Below are positions 8,969 through 15,885 of a stretch of DNA of 32,188 nucleotides, piece by piece. The translations under genes and the position numbers were made by a program. The DNA lies in NCBI GenBank assembly GCA_021414065.1, contig JAIOPE010000117.1:1-32188 (forward strand), in the 5' to 3' direction. The stretch is from Planctomycetota bacterium (GTDB lineage Bacteria; Planctomycetota; JAJSAM01; JAJVHW01). The notes beneath the pieces were generated by a model. That model was given only the letters and a program-made list of their open reading frames with translations. It was not told the DNA's origin and ran no database searches. Numbering within the stretch: position 1 is the first letter of the stretch; each line of letters begins with the position of its first letter.

Positions 8969-9107
8969 CCGGCACCTCGTCGCATGAACCTCGCAGCCGA
9001 CACGTGTGGATCGGCGCAGCGGGCTGGATCGCAACGCACGTGCCCGAGACATGCCGAGACGGGATCGACGGCGAATCGTCCAGTCGGTCTGGATCCGGGC
9101 ACGGAGC

Positions 9108-9129
9108 ACCGTCCAGTGGAGTGGACGGT
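9108..9129. terminator. Candidate hairpin after the DUF4331-TPR-DUF4198 genes
   Basis: ACCGTCCA (9108-9115) and TGGACGGT (9122-9129) are perfect inverted arms of 8 bp around a 6-nt loop, 34 bp past the stop of the DUF4198 gene. No T-run follows on the minus strand, so this would be an atypical intrinsic terminator or a protective 3' hairpin. Confidence 0.35.
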
Positions 9130-9162
9130 CGGACGGGGTAGCGACCTGGCCTGGGTGCCGCG

Positions 9163-10041
9163 CTACTTCGCCGCGACGAGGTCGAACGTCAGCGAAGCCC
9201 AGAGGCTCTCCCAGTCCATGCCGCTGGCCTCGGGCGCCGGGATCATGTGGACGCAGGTGACGAGCCACTCGCCGGCGCGGTCGAGTTTCAACCTCACGCG
9301 ACCGTCGGCCGCCGTGCGTGCCGCGACGAAGTGCTTCGGCTCGGCGCGACTCCGCGCGACGACGAGACCGCCCTCGAGCGCTTTCGTCTCGTAGACGACG
9401 CGGAACGCAAGTTCGGCGCCCGATGCGACGGCGAACGGGTTCGTTTCGGGGACGATCTCGAGTCGCATCCCGACGACACGGTCGTAGCCGTCGCTCGGAG
9501 CCGCGGCCGGCTTCGGCTGCGCCTTCGTGACGGCGGGATCGGTGGGTTTCGTCGGCTCCGATGTTGCCGGGTCTCCCACCAGGAACAGCGCCTTCGCGCA
9601 GCGTGAGTAGATCTCGCGGCCGACCTTGTCCGTCTCTTTGCGCTCCGCGCGGGTCTTGGCGACGTGCTCGTTGCCCTCTTCTCGGACGTACGCCTCGAAC
9701 TTCGCGGCCTCGAGCTCGATCGACCGCGGCTTGCTTCGATACGCGGCGACCCAGATCCCGTCGGCCGACGGAGTGAAGCTGCCCGCGGGGTCTTGCTTGT
9801 CCGCCCCGGGAACGTCTTCGGTGACGCCGGGGCCGAGAACCACGAACCGCTCGATTCGGAGGTCATCGCGAGCGACCGGCGCACCGACGTACGCCTCGCC
9901 GTTGCGAAGCGGCAGCGCCACCTTCTCGCCGCGTGCGACGCGGAACTTCGCGGGCGCGATCCAGAAGTCGTGCGCCCACGCAGTCGAAGCGAGCGCGAGC
10001 GCGGCGATGCACAGAACCAGCGAACGGGGCACGCGGATCAT
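9163..10041 (-). CDS. Exported DUF4198-family protein
   Basis: The 292-aa product has a clean signal peptide (MIRVPRSLVLCIAALALAS, cleavage near AWA) followed at once by HDFWIAP, the hallmark start of DUF4198 proteins. In that family the segment marks periplasmic proteins often sited with nickel/cobalt or other metal uptake systems. A C-terminal beta sandwich follows (RLEIVPETNPFAVASGAELAFRV type), with the family's usual VVYETKALEG and DGRVRLKLDRAGEWLV strands. The middle holds a lysine/glutamate-rich helix (about 110-140) and a low-complexity proline/alanine linker (about 160-180). Its ATG overlaps the stop of the upstream TPR gene (ATGA), which implies translational coupling. A metal-related role is only suggested by the family; the mature N-terminal His would be a natural metal ligand (inference). 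Confidence 0.85.
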   Translation of the reverse strand: MIRVPRSLVLCIAALALASTAWAHDFWIAPAKFRVARGEKVALPLRNGEAYVGAPVARDDLRIERFVVLGPGVTEDVPGADKQDPAGSFTPSADGIWVAAYRSKPRSIELEAAKFEAYVREEGNEHVAKTRAERKETDKVGREIYSRCAKALFLVGDPATSEPTKPTDPAVTKAQPKPAAAPSDGYDRVVGMRLEIVPETNPFAVASGAELAFRVVYETKALEGGLVVARSRAEPKHFVAARTAADGRVRLKLDRAGEWLVTCVHMIPAPEASGMDWESLWASLTFDLVAAK

Positions 10042-10823
10042 CGCTCGCCTCCTGATCGGATCTTCGCCCGCGCCGCGACAGCGTCCGCGTCGCTCGGGTT
10101 CGTCGCGAGCGCAGCCTCAAGTTCGACCGACGCCTCGCCCGCGCGGCCCGCGGCGAGCAGCGCGAGGCCCGCCCGGCGACGGTACTCCGCAATCTCGCCC
10201 GGCAGTCCGCCGAGGTCGGCCGCTTCGTCGGACGCGCGACGGAACAGCGTCACCGCGCGGTTCACATCGCCGCGGCGGGCGGCCATCTGCGCGAGCCGCG
10301 ACAGCGTTCCCGGCTCCTCGTTGATCGCGAGCAGTCGGTCGGACATCGCAACCGCGGACGGCTCGTCACCCCGCGCGATCGCGAGGTCGAACGACGCTTC
10401 GAGCGCCCGCACGTCGCGGGGCGCGTCGGAGAGGACGTTGCGGAGCAGCACGCCGGCTTCCGGGAGTTTCCCCTGCCCCGCCAGGGCGCGCGCGAGCAGC
10501 ACCTTGGCTGCGGCGTGGTCCGGCTTCCGCGCAAGCGAAGTCCGCGCGGCCTTCTCGGCCGGTTCGAATGCGGTGGCGTCGCGCAGTTCCTCGCCTCGAC
10601 GAAGGTACAGCGACGCCAACGTGGCGGGGCTCAGGTGGTCCCGCGGGTCGCCGGCAGTCCGCCGCTCGTAGAGATCGATGCCCGGATCGTGCGCCGCGGA
10701 TGTCGGCGGCGGTCCGCCACCGACCGGCGCGCCGTCGGGCGACCGACCGCACGACGCAGTGAGTGTGACCACACCGATGACGCCGCTGCACACGAGGACG
10801 AGCGTCGCGACGGCTGCCCGCAC
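10038..10823 (-). CDS. TPR-repeat probable lipoprotein
   Basis: The 261-aa product starts at the GTG at 10821-10823, 8 bp past the DUF4331 stop, and its first 25 residues are a hydrophobic signal ending LTASCG, a plausible lipobox with Cys as lipidation site. It then reads as tetratricopeptide repeats: paired helices such as PDHAAAKVLLARALAGQGKL, followed by units around DVRALEASFDLAIARGD, TLSRLAQMAARRGDVNRAV and RRAGLALLAAGRAGEASVEL, about five TPRs from residue 50 to the end. TPR lipoproteins scaffold protein complexes in the periplasm. The GTG lacks a strong Shine-Dalgarno, which fits translational coupling to the upstream gene. It overlaps the downstream DUF4198 gene by 4 nt. Frame and repeats are convincing; the exact start is less so. 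Confidence 0.8.
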   Translation of the reverse strand: MRAAVATLVLVCSGVIGVVTLTASCGRSPDGAPVGGGPPPTSAAHDPGIDLYERRTAGDPRDHLSPATLASLYLRRGEELRDATAFEPAEKAARTSLARKPDHAAAKVLLARALAGQGKLPEAGVLLRNVLSDAPRDVRALEASFDLAIARGDEPSAVAMSDRLLAINEEPGTLSRLAQMAARRGDVNRAVTLFRRASDEAADLGGLPGEIAEYRRRAGLALLAAGRAGEASVELEAALATNPSDADAVAARAKIRSGGER

Positions 10824-10831
10824 AGCGTGGT

Positions 10832-11824
10832 TCAGTTCACCACGCCGAGGTACGGGAAGACCTGGAGGAACGTGCTGTCGTTCCCCACGAAGTCCGTCGT
10901 CACGACGTTGTTCGACAGGATGCCGAGTTCCGCGTCGATCACGTCGTCGGTCAGCTTGCGGCCGTTCAGGAAGCCGCCGGAGTTCGACGTGTCGTACGTG
11001 AGGATGTCGGGCAGCAGGATCGCGGCGAGGGCGTTCGCGTCGGTGTCGGAGCGGCTGAGCGGCGCGGCCTTCAGATTGGCGACCATCTCGGTCTTGAACG
11101 CGGCGACGTCGTTCCGGGGCATGCCCGCATTGAATGCGTCTTTCTTCGCGGCGCCGATGAGCACCGTGTTGATCGCGGGGCGGCCCATGCGGTCCACCTG
11201 CTTGCGCCCCTTGAACGTGCGGGCCCAGACGCCGATGTTCGTGGCGTCGAACGAGGCCGTCGGCACCTCCAGCACGATCGACATCGTGTTCAGGCCGTCG
11301 AAGAAGTTGCGGCTCGTCTGCGCCGAGAACGCAAGGCCGCGGCGGAACCCGATCAGGTCGAAGAAGAACGGGTCGTCGCGGATGCCGGCGAACACCTTGC
11401 CGCCGGTGCCGGCCGTCACTCCGAGGTCGTCCGTCGTGCCGCGCACCTTGAGGCGGTTGGGGCCGGTCAGCGTGTACGCCTGGTGGCCGTCTGCGAGCGG
11501 CTTGCCGAAGACCATCGTGAACGTCTGGTTCTCGACCGCGTCGCCGTTGGTGTCGATCGCGAACTGGTAGCGCGCACCCGGAGTGAACTGCTTCGGACCG
11601 GTGATCCCGGCGACCGGGCAGACCGTCATGATGAGCACGGTGTTCGTGGGCGTCTGGGGCGATTGGAAGACGTAGACGTCGTTGATGTCGAGCCTGGTGT
11701 CCACGCGCACCGCCGGCGAGTCGCCGTGGTCGGCGGCGCGGAGCCCGGACGGCAACGACGCCGCGGCCGCAGCGAGTGCGACACCGGCAAGGGCGAGCGA
11801 AATCGAGACTTTGGTCACGTTCAT
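10832..11824 (-). CDS. Exported DUF4331-family protein
   Basis: The 330-aa product has a signal peptide (MNVTKVSISLALAGVAL, then an alanine-rich stretch ending near GLRA) and opens the mature part with ADHGDSPAV and LDINDVYVFQSP, the characteristic DUF4331 opening (HxDxP followed by a DxYxF strand). Family hallmarks further on include YQFAIDTNGD, FAGIRDDPFFFD and NTMSIVLEVP. DUF4331 proteins are exported and uncharacterised. The ATG at 11822-11824 is preferred over an in-frame GTG upstream because GGAGG sits at proper spacing and the signal peptide starts there. It heads a tight operon with the TPR lipoprotein (8 bp gap) and DUF4198 gene (4-nt overlap), so the three products probably act together in the envelope. 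Confidence 0.9.
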   Translation of the reverse strand: MNVTKVSISLALAGVALAAAAASLPSGLRAADHGDSPAVRVDTRLDINDVYVFQSPQTPTNTVLIMTVCPVAGITGPKQFTPGARYQFAIDTNGDAVENQTFTMVFGKPLADGHQAYTLTGPNRLKVRGTTDDLGVTAGTGGKVFAGIRDDPFFFDLIGFRRGLAFSAQTSRNFFDGLNTMSIVLEVPTASFDATNIGVWARTFKGRKQVDRMGRPAINTVLIGAAKKDAFNAGMPRNDVAAFKTEMVANLKAAPLSRSDTDANALAAILLPDILTYDTSNSGGFLNGRKLTDDVIDAELGILSNNVVTTDFVGNDSTFLQVFPYLGVVN

Positions 11825-11830
11825 GGGGTG

Positions 11831-11852
11831 CCTCCGGGCGGGAAAACCCGGA
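11831..11852 (-). promoter_or_regulatory. Possible Shine-Dalgarno-sequestering hairpin upstream of DUF4331
   Basis: On the minus strand TCCGGG and CCCGGA form a 6-bp stem around an 8-nt loop, and the right arm runs into the GGAGG ribosome site of the DUF4331 gene. A second GC-rich palindrome (CCCGGG arms around a 6-nt spacer) lies just further upstream. This could tune translation of the whole operon; it could equally be chance at this GC content. Confidence 0.3.
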
Positions 11853-12067
11853 TGGGCCCGGGCGTATTCCCGGGATCCCAAGGAGACGATTCCGGGCCGG
11901 CCGGCGGTTCGATCCGGTGGAGCGCCGCGCGCCTGCGGTCATCCGGCGTCCCGTCGCTCGACTCGCGACCGGGCCGCCAGCGCGGCGCAGCTCAAGCCGC
12001 GGGCGCCTGTTCGGTCGCTTGTGTCCCGCGGTCGCCGACCGTGCGGGGGCGTGGGTGGAACGGCGGA

Positions 12068-12097
12068 TTGGCCGAACGCGCTCTGCACCGGTACGCT
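12068..12097 (+). promoter_or_regulatory. Weak sigma-70-like promoter candidate for the SHOCT gene
   Basis: TTGGCC and TACGCT are separated by 18 bp and lie about 26 bp upstream of the SHOCT start. Each hexamer matches the consensus at only three positions, so this is a guess by position. Confidence 0.22.
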
Positions 12098-12123
12098 GTG
12101 CGCGCGGTCCACGGGGAGGAACC

Positions 12124-12399
12124 ATGTCCATCAGCGACGAAATCGAACGGCTCCAGCAGCTCCACGCGAGCGGAGCGCTGACCGACGCAGAGTTCGCGGC
12201 GGCGAAGAAGCTCGTCATCGACGGCGCGAGTCGTGCGTCGCCCCTGCGCGACGAGAGGCGGGGCCGCACGTCGGCGCCGTCGGACAACTCCCTCGGGACC
12301 GCGGCGAACCGGTACGTGACGTATCAGATGGTGATGGGAGTCATCGGGCTCGTGTTGTTCGTTTTCGTGTTCTTCTCTGCGTTCAAGCGGATCATGTGA
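12124..12399 (+). CDS. Small SHOCT-domain membrane protein
   Basis: The 91-aa product opens with a short SHOCT-like helical pair (residues 2-33: EIERLQQLHASGALTDAEFA then KKLV), the usual 'short C-terminal' motif with the conserved L-x-x-G-x-L-T-x-x-E-F spacing. A charged linker (35-55) leads to one strong C-terminal membrane helix (about 68-86, GVIGLVLFVFVFFSAF). SHOCT motifs are thought to mediate oligomerisation or targeting; no activity is known. The ATG is supported by GGAGG at good spacing, and longer readings in this frame start far upstream in non-coding sequence. It is followed on the same strand by the acetyltransferase gene, 71 bp on, with a perfect hairpin between, so cotranscription is uncertain. 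Confidence 0.8.
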   Translation: MSISDEIERLQQLHASGALTDAEFAAAKKLVIDGASRASPLRDERRGRTSAPSDNSLGTAANRYVTYQMVMGVIGLVLFVFVFFSAFKRIM

Positions 12400-12418
12400 A
12401 TCGACTCGAAGGAACCGC

Positions 12419-12439
12419 GCGACTGGATGTTCCAGTCGC
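12419..12439. terminator. Perfect 9-bp hairpin between SHOCT and GNAT genes
   Basis: GCGACTGGA and TCCAGTCGC are perfect inverted arms around a TGT loop, 20 bp past the SHOCT stop. No T-run follows, so it may be a terminator of unusual type, an attenuating hairpin or an operator. Confidence 0.4.
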
Positions 12440-12470
12440 CGTTCCCCCAGCCCTTCGGGAAGTGACCCAC

Positions 12471-12980
12471 GTGACCGACACGTCCCTCGAAGCCCGCATC
12501 CGGCGTGCGACGCCGGCCGACGCCGACGCGTGCGCGCGGATCTACGACCACTACGTGCTCCACACGGTGGTGACGTTCGAGCAGGCGGCCGTCTCCGGTG
12601 CCGAGATGGCCGGACGCATGGCCGAGATCGCCGCCGCGGGGCTGCCGTGGCTCGTCGCCGAGCAGGGCGGCGAGGTCGTCGGGTTCGCGTACGCGAGCAA
12701 GTGGAAGGGCCGGTGCGCGTACCGGTTCTCCGCGGAGACGACGGTGTACCTCGCGCAGTCGCAGGTGCGGCGCGGGCTCGGGACGCTGCTCTACGAAGAG
12801 CTCATCGCCATCCTCCGCGACACGGGCGTGCACGCTGCGATGGGCGGGATCGCCCTCCCGAACGACGGCAGCGTCGCCCTGCACGAGCGCCTCGGTTTCG
12901 CGAAGGTCGCGCACTTCCGCGAGGTCGGCTTCAAGTTCAGCCGCTGGATCGACGTGGGGTACTGGCAGCGGCTGCTGTGA
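12471..12980 (+). CDS. GNAT N-acetyltransferase, phosphinothricin/methionine-sulfone type
   Basis: The 169-aa product matches the PAT/MddA (YncA-like) branch of GNAT enzymes, which transfer acetyl from acetyl-CoA to small amino-acid-like amines. Its order of motifs is that of the family: IRRATPADADACARIYDHY (about 9-27), TFEQ, PWLVAEQGGEVVGFAYA, the acetyl-CoA loop QVRRGLGTLLYE (about 103-114), GGIALPNDGSVALHERLGF and the C-terminal FREVGFKFSRWIDVGYWQ signature. Length fits the family. The GTG at 12471 is the only start close to the domain; the ribosome site is weak (GGGAAG about 10 bp off). Natural substrate cannot be told from sequence; many homologues detoxify amino-acid analogues without being drug-resistance genes. 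Confidence 0.9.
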   Translation: MTDTSLEARIRRATPADADACARIYDHYVLHTVVTFEQAAVSGAEMAGRMAEIAAAGLPWLVAEQGGEVVGFAYASKWKGRCAYRFSAETTVYLAQSQVRRGLGTLLYEELIAILRDTGVHAAMGGIALPNDGSVALHERLGFAKVAHFREVGFKFSRWIDVGYWQRLL

Positions 12981-13001
12981 CGGCCGGGCCGCGAGGCGTC
13001 T

Positions 13002-13030
13002 GAACCGATTCGTTCGGCGTCTCCGTCTAC
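13002..13030 (+). promoter_or_regulatory. Candidate ECF-type autoregulatory promoter
   Basis: GAACC (13002-13006) and CGTCTAC (13024-13030) are separated by 17 bp, close to the usual ECF promoter form with a GAAC-type -35 and CGTC/TCTA-type -10. Initiation about 6-7 nt after the -10 would fall only a few bases before the sigma-factor ATG at 13041, which fits that gene's lack of a properly spaced ribosome site. Confidence 0.4.
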
Positions 13031-13040
13031 CTTCACGGAG

Positions 13041-15884
13041 ATGTCGTCCACGTCCGTCCCCGCCGAGGAACTCCTGCGCCACCGAGAGTGGGTGCGGGCC
13101 CTGGCGCGTTCGCTCGTCCGCGACGACGCGACCGCCGACGACCTCGCGCAGGACGCGTGGCTCGCCGCAGCCGAGACGCCGCCGCTCAGGACGGACGCGC
13201 CCCGGTCGTGGTTCGGGCGGGTCCTCCGGACGCGCGCGATCGACGCGTTCCGGTCGCGGTCCCGCCGCGATGCGCGTGAGGCGCTCGTCGCGCGGCCCGA
13301 AGCGACGCCGTCCGCGGCGGACACCGTCGCGCTCGCCGAGTCGCACCGGCTCGTGGTGGACGCGGTGATGGACCTCGACGAGCCGTACCGCACGGCCGTG
13401 CTACTCCGCTTCTTCGAGGACCTGCCGCCGCGCGAGGTCGCCCGGCGCACCGGCGTTCCCATCGAGACGGCGAGAACACGCGTGCGTCGCGGCGTCGAGC
13501 GATTGCGGGAGCGCCTCGCGCCGAAGGACGACGAGCGACGCCGCGGCGCGTTGCTCGCGCTGGCTGGGTGGCCGCGCATGGGCGGACGGACCGCTGCCGG
13601 GACGGCTGCGGCGACTGCGACCGCTGGAGGTGCGCTGGTGGCGATGGGAGCGAAGCAGATCGTGGCGCTGTGCGTGGGTGCGCTGCTCCTCGGGGCGGCG
13701 GTCGTGGCCGTCACTCGCCCGCACGGCGACGACGTCGCCTCCGTTCTCCGGACGGCTGACCCCGCAAGCGCCGCCGACGCCGCGGAGAGCCCGCGCCCGG
13801 CGTCGTTGCCGCGCGCAGTGCGCCCGGCGGCCGGGACCGACCCAGCGCAATCCGACCCCCGCCCGACGTCCACCGCAACGCGCACGCGCATCCGCATCCG
13901 ACGCGAGGACGGTGGCCCGCTCGTCGGCGCCGAGTTCGCGCTGTTCGACGCCGAACGGGTGGACGCGCGCGGACGCCTCGCGGCCGACGCGGACGGCGTC
14001 ACCGTGATCGAAGCCGTGATCGACACTGTGCCCGCAGACCACGCGCGGCGCCTCGTCGTCGTTCCGGAGGACTCCGCTCCGCGCGTCGTCGAGATCGCCG
14101 CCGGAACGCTCGAGTCCGAGGTGGTGCTGACCGCAGGCGCAACCGTTGCCGGGCGGGTCGAGATCGAGGGCGGGCTCCCGAAACGCAGGCTCCGCGTGTG
14201 GCTCGCGCTCGATCGGCCGGTCGTCCCGTACGAGTCCCTGCCTCAGGCCCTCGCGAGCGGGGTCGCGTTCCCGCCATCGCAGGTCGCCGTGCGCGTGGCG
14301 CCGGACGGCACGTTCGTGGTCCGCGGCCTCGAGGCCGCCGCCGCAGGTTCGGTGAACCTCCCGTGGGAGTTCGAGCCGCAGACGGCGAAGCCCGGCGACG
14401 ACCCCGGCCGGTTCGTCGCGCCGCAGGAGCGCATCGTGCTCGGCGGGCGGATGCGACTCCCGCACGTCGAAGGCAGAATCGTCCGAAAGGGCACCGGCAA
14501 GCCGCTCGGCGGCGCTTCGGTCTCGCTGCACGGGACGACCGAGGGCGGCCAGTGGACGACGTCGATGAACACAGACGACGACGGCACGTTCGCGCTGGGC
14601 GGCGGCGACCGGACAGCCACCGACGCCGAGCTCACCGTGCGCGAGGACGGCGGGATCGGCGTCTTCTCCATCGCGGTTCAGGGACCGTTCGACCGCGCGA
14701 TCGACGTCGGAGATGTGGCCGTGCCGGACCCGTGGGCGTCGGTGGCGGCGCTGCGGGTCGTGGACGTCGCCGGCAAAGCTGTGGCGGGCGCGGTCGCCGT
14801 CTTCGACGAGCAGACGCTGTGGGTCAGTCGCCCGTCCGGCGCAGACGGGACTGTCGCGGTCCCGCTCGGCGGCACCGCACGTCGCGTGATCGTCGCCGCG
14901 CCCGGTTCCGGCTGGCTCGCGGTGGACGCCGAGCCTCCAACTGCCGAACCGCAGCGTGTCATTCTGCCAAAGGGAACCCTCGTCGAGATCCGGTTCGACA
15001 CCGCGCAGTCCGGCGTGTGCCCTGGGATGCGGGTCCGTGTGTCCGGCAAGTCGGGCGAGACGTTCGACGAACCGCCGAACGCGTACAGCCTCCCGGAGGC
15101 GCTCGGCCTCACCGGTGCGATGGCCTCCACGCGCGACGCCCCAGGCGGCGACTTCTCGCTGTTCGACGTCGGGTCGGCGATGGCCGGAGCGGGTCGCATC
15201 GCGATCGGCTTCCTGCGAACCGGGACGCCCGTGCGGATCGAGGTGACCGACGCCGCCGGCCGCACGTGCTTCACCACCGACCTCACGCTCGACCCGGGCG
15301 AGCGACGCACCGTCGAAGTCAAGCTCCCTGCGCTGCGGCCCTGGCGAGGGCGCGTCGTGGACTCCGCCGACCACGCGGTGGCCGGCGCGATCGTTCGGTT
15401 TCGCGACAGTGCGCGCATCGCAGCCGACGAGTCGGCGAACGAGTTCCGCCGGATGACGCTCAGCGGCGCCGACGGCGTGTTCGTCGTGCCCGGGCTCGCG
15501 GCGCCGTCGCTCGATGTCGTCGTCTCCGCCCGCGGGCTGCGGCCGCATGTCCTACGCGATCTCTCGTTGACCGACTGGGCCAGCGGAACTTCGGAGCGAG
15601 TCGTGCGTCTGGACCCGGGTAGACGCCTCGTCGTCCGCGGCCGCGACGCCGGTGCGTGGGCGGACGTTGACGCGGTCGTCGCGCGGCCCGATGGGCAGGA
15701 GTCCGAAGGTCCGTTCGGCCCGATCTGGGAGGCCGAGCGGACCGACGACACCGAGTGGACGATCGACGGCCTGCCCGCAGGCGCCGTCGAGGTCGCGATC
15801 CTGCGGGGCAGCAAGGAGCGCCTGGTCCGCACGACCGCGGAGCAGGGGACCATCGAGGTCGTCCTCGACGAGACGGAGAAGTGA
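13041..15884 (+). CDS. ECF sigma factor fused to a membrane helix and large exported beta-domain region
   Basis: The 947-aa protein begins with a complete ECF sigma factor: sigma-2 region (about 10-78, DDATADDLAQDAWLAA and RAIDAFRSRSRR) and sigma-4 region (about 103-158, PYRTAVLLRFFEDLPPREVA and ETARTRVRRGVERLRERL). A single membrane helix follows (about 206-225, CVGALLLGAAVVAV). The remaining roughly 720 residues should lie outside the cytoplasm and contain carboxypeptidase-regulatory-like or Ig-like beta units, clearest near residues 475 (VEGRIVRKGTGKPLGGASV), 571 (LRVVDVAGKAVAGAVAVF) and 768 (WRGRVVDSADHAVAGAIVRF). No separate anti-sigma gene is present, so the fused sensor may control the sigma part directly or by proteolysis (inference). 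The ATG has CGGAG directly abutting it, i.e. no usable Shine-Dalgarno spacing. The next gene starts 1 bp after its stop. Confidence 0.9.
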   Translation: MSSTSVPAEELLRHREWVRALARSLVRDDATADDLAQDAWLAAAETPPLRTDAPRSWFGRVLRTRAIDAFRSRSRRDAREALVARPEATPSAADTVALAESHRLVVDAVMDLDEPYRTAVLLRFFEDLPPREVARRTGVPIETARTRVRRGVERLRERLAPKDDERRRGALLALAGWPRMGGRTAAGTAAATATAGGALVAMGAKQIVALCVGALLLGAAVVAVTRPHGDDVASVLRTADPASAADAAESPRPASLPRAVRPAAGTDPAQSDPRPTSTATRTRIRIRREDGGPLVGAEFALFDAERVDARGRLAADADGVTVIEAVIDTVPADHARRLVVVPEDSAPRVVEIAAGTLESEVVLTAGATVAGRVEIEGGLPKRRLRVWLALDRPVVPYESLPQALASGVAFPPSQVAVRVAPDGTFVVRGLEAAAAGSVNLPWEFEPQTAKPGDDPGRFVAPQERIVLGGRMRLPHVEGRIVRKGTGKPLGGASVSLHGTTEGGQWTTSMNTDDDGTFALGGGDRTATDAELTVREDGGIGVFSIAVQGPFDRAIDVGDVAVPDPWASVAALRVVDVAGKAVAGAVAVFDEQTLWVSRPSGADGTVAVPLGGTARRVIVAAPGSGWLAVDAEPPTAEPQRVILPKGTLVEIRFDTAQSGVCPGMRVRVSGKSGETFDEPPNAYSLPEALGLTGAMASTRDAPGGDFSLFDVGSAMAGAGRIAIGFLRTGTPVRIEVTDAAGRTCFTTDLTLDPGERRTVEVKLPALRPWRGRVVDSADHAVAGAIVRFRDSARIAADESANEFRRMTLSGADGVFVVPGLAAPSLDVVVSARGLRPHVLRDLSLTDWASGTSERVVRLDPGRRLVVRGRDAGAWADVDAVVARPDGQESEGPFGPIWEAERTDDTEWTIDGLPAGAVEVAILRGSKERLVRTTAEQGTIEVVLDETEK

Positions 15885-15885
15885 C

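Larger units (their letters stand above)
11825..12123. other. Divergent intergenic region between DUF4331 and SHOCT genes
   Basis: These 299 bp hold the leaders of two divergent genes. I see the hairpin described at 11831-11852 on the DUF4331 side and a weak promoter candidate at 12068-12097 on the SHOCT side. ORFs that read through here have no support from ribosome sites or recognisable protein sequence. Confidence 0.6.

Noticed and set aside
8969..9268. 100-codon N-terminal extension of the FG-GAP gene
   Set aside because: It would overlap the DUF4198 gene and put a basic, non-hydrophobic stretch ahead of a clear signal peptide.
10824..12287. Long upstream part of the frame that ends in the TPR gene
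   Set aside because: It lies under the DUF4331 gene in another frame and reads as Arg-rich shadow sequence.
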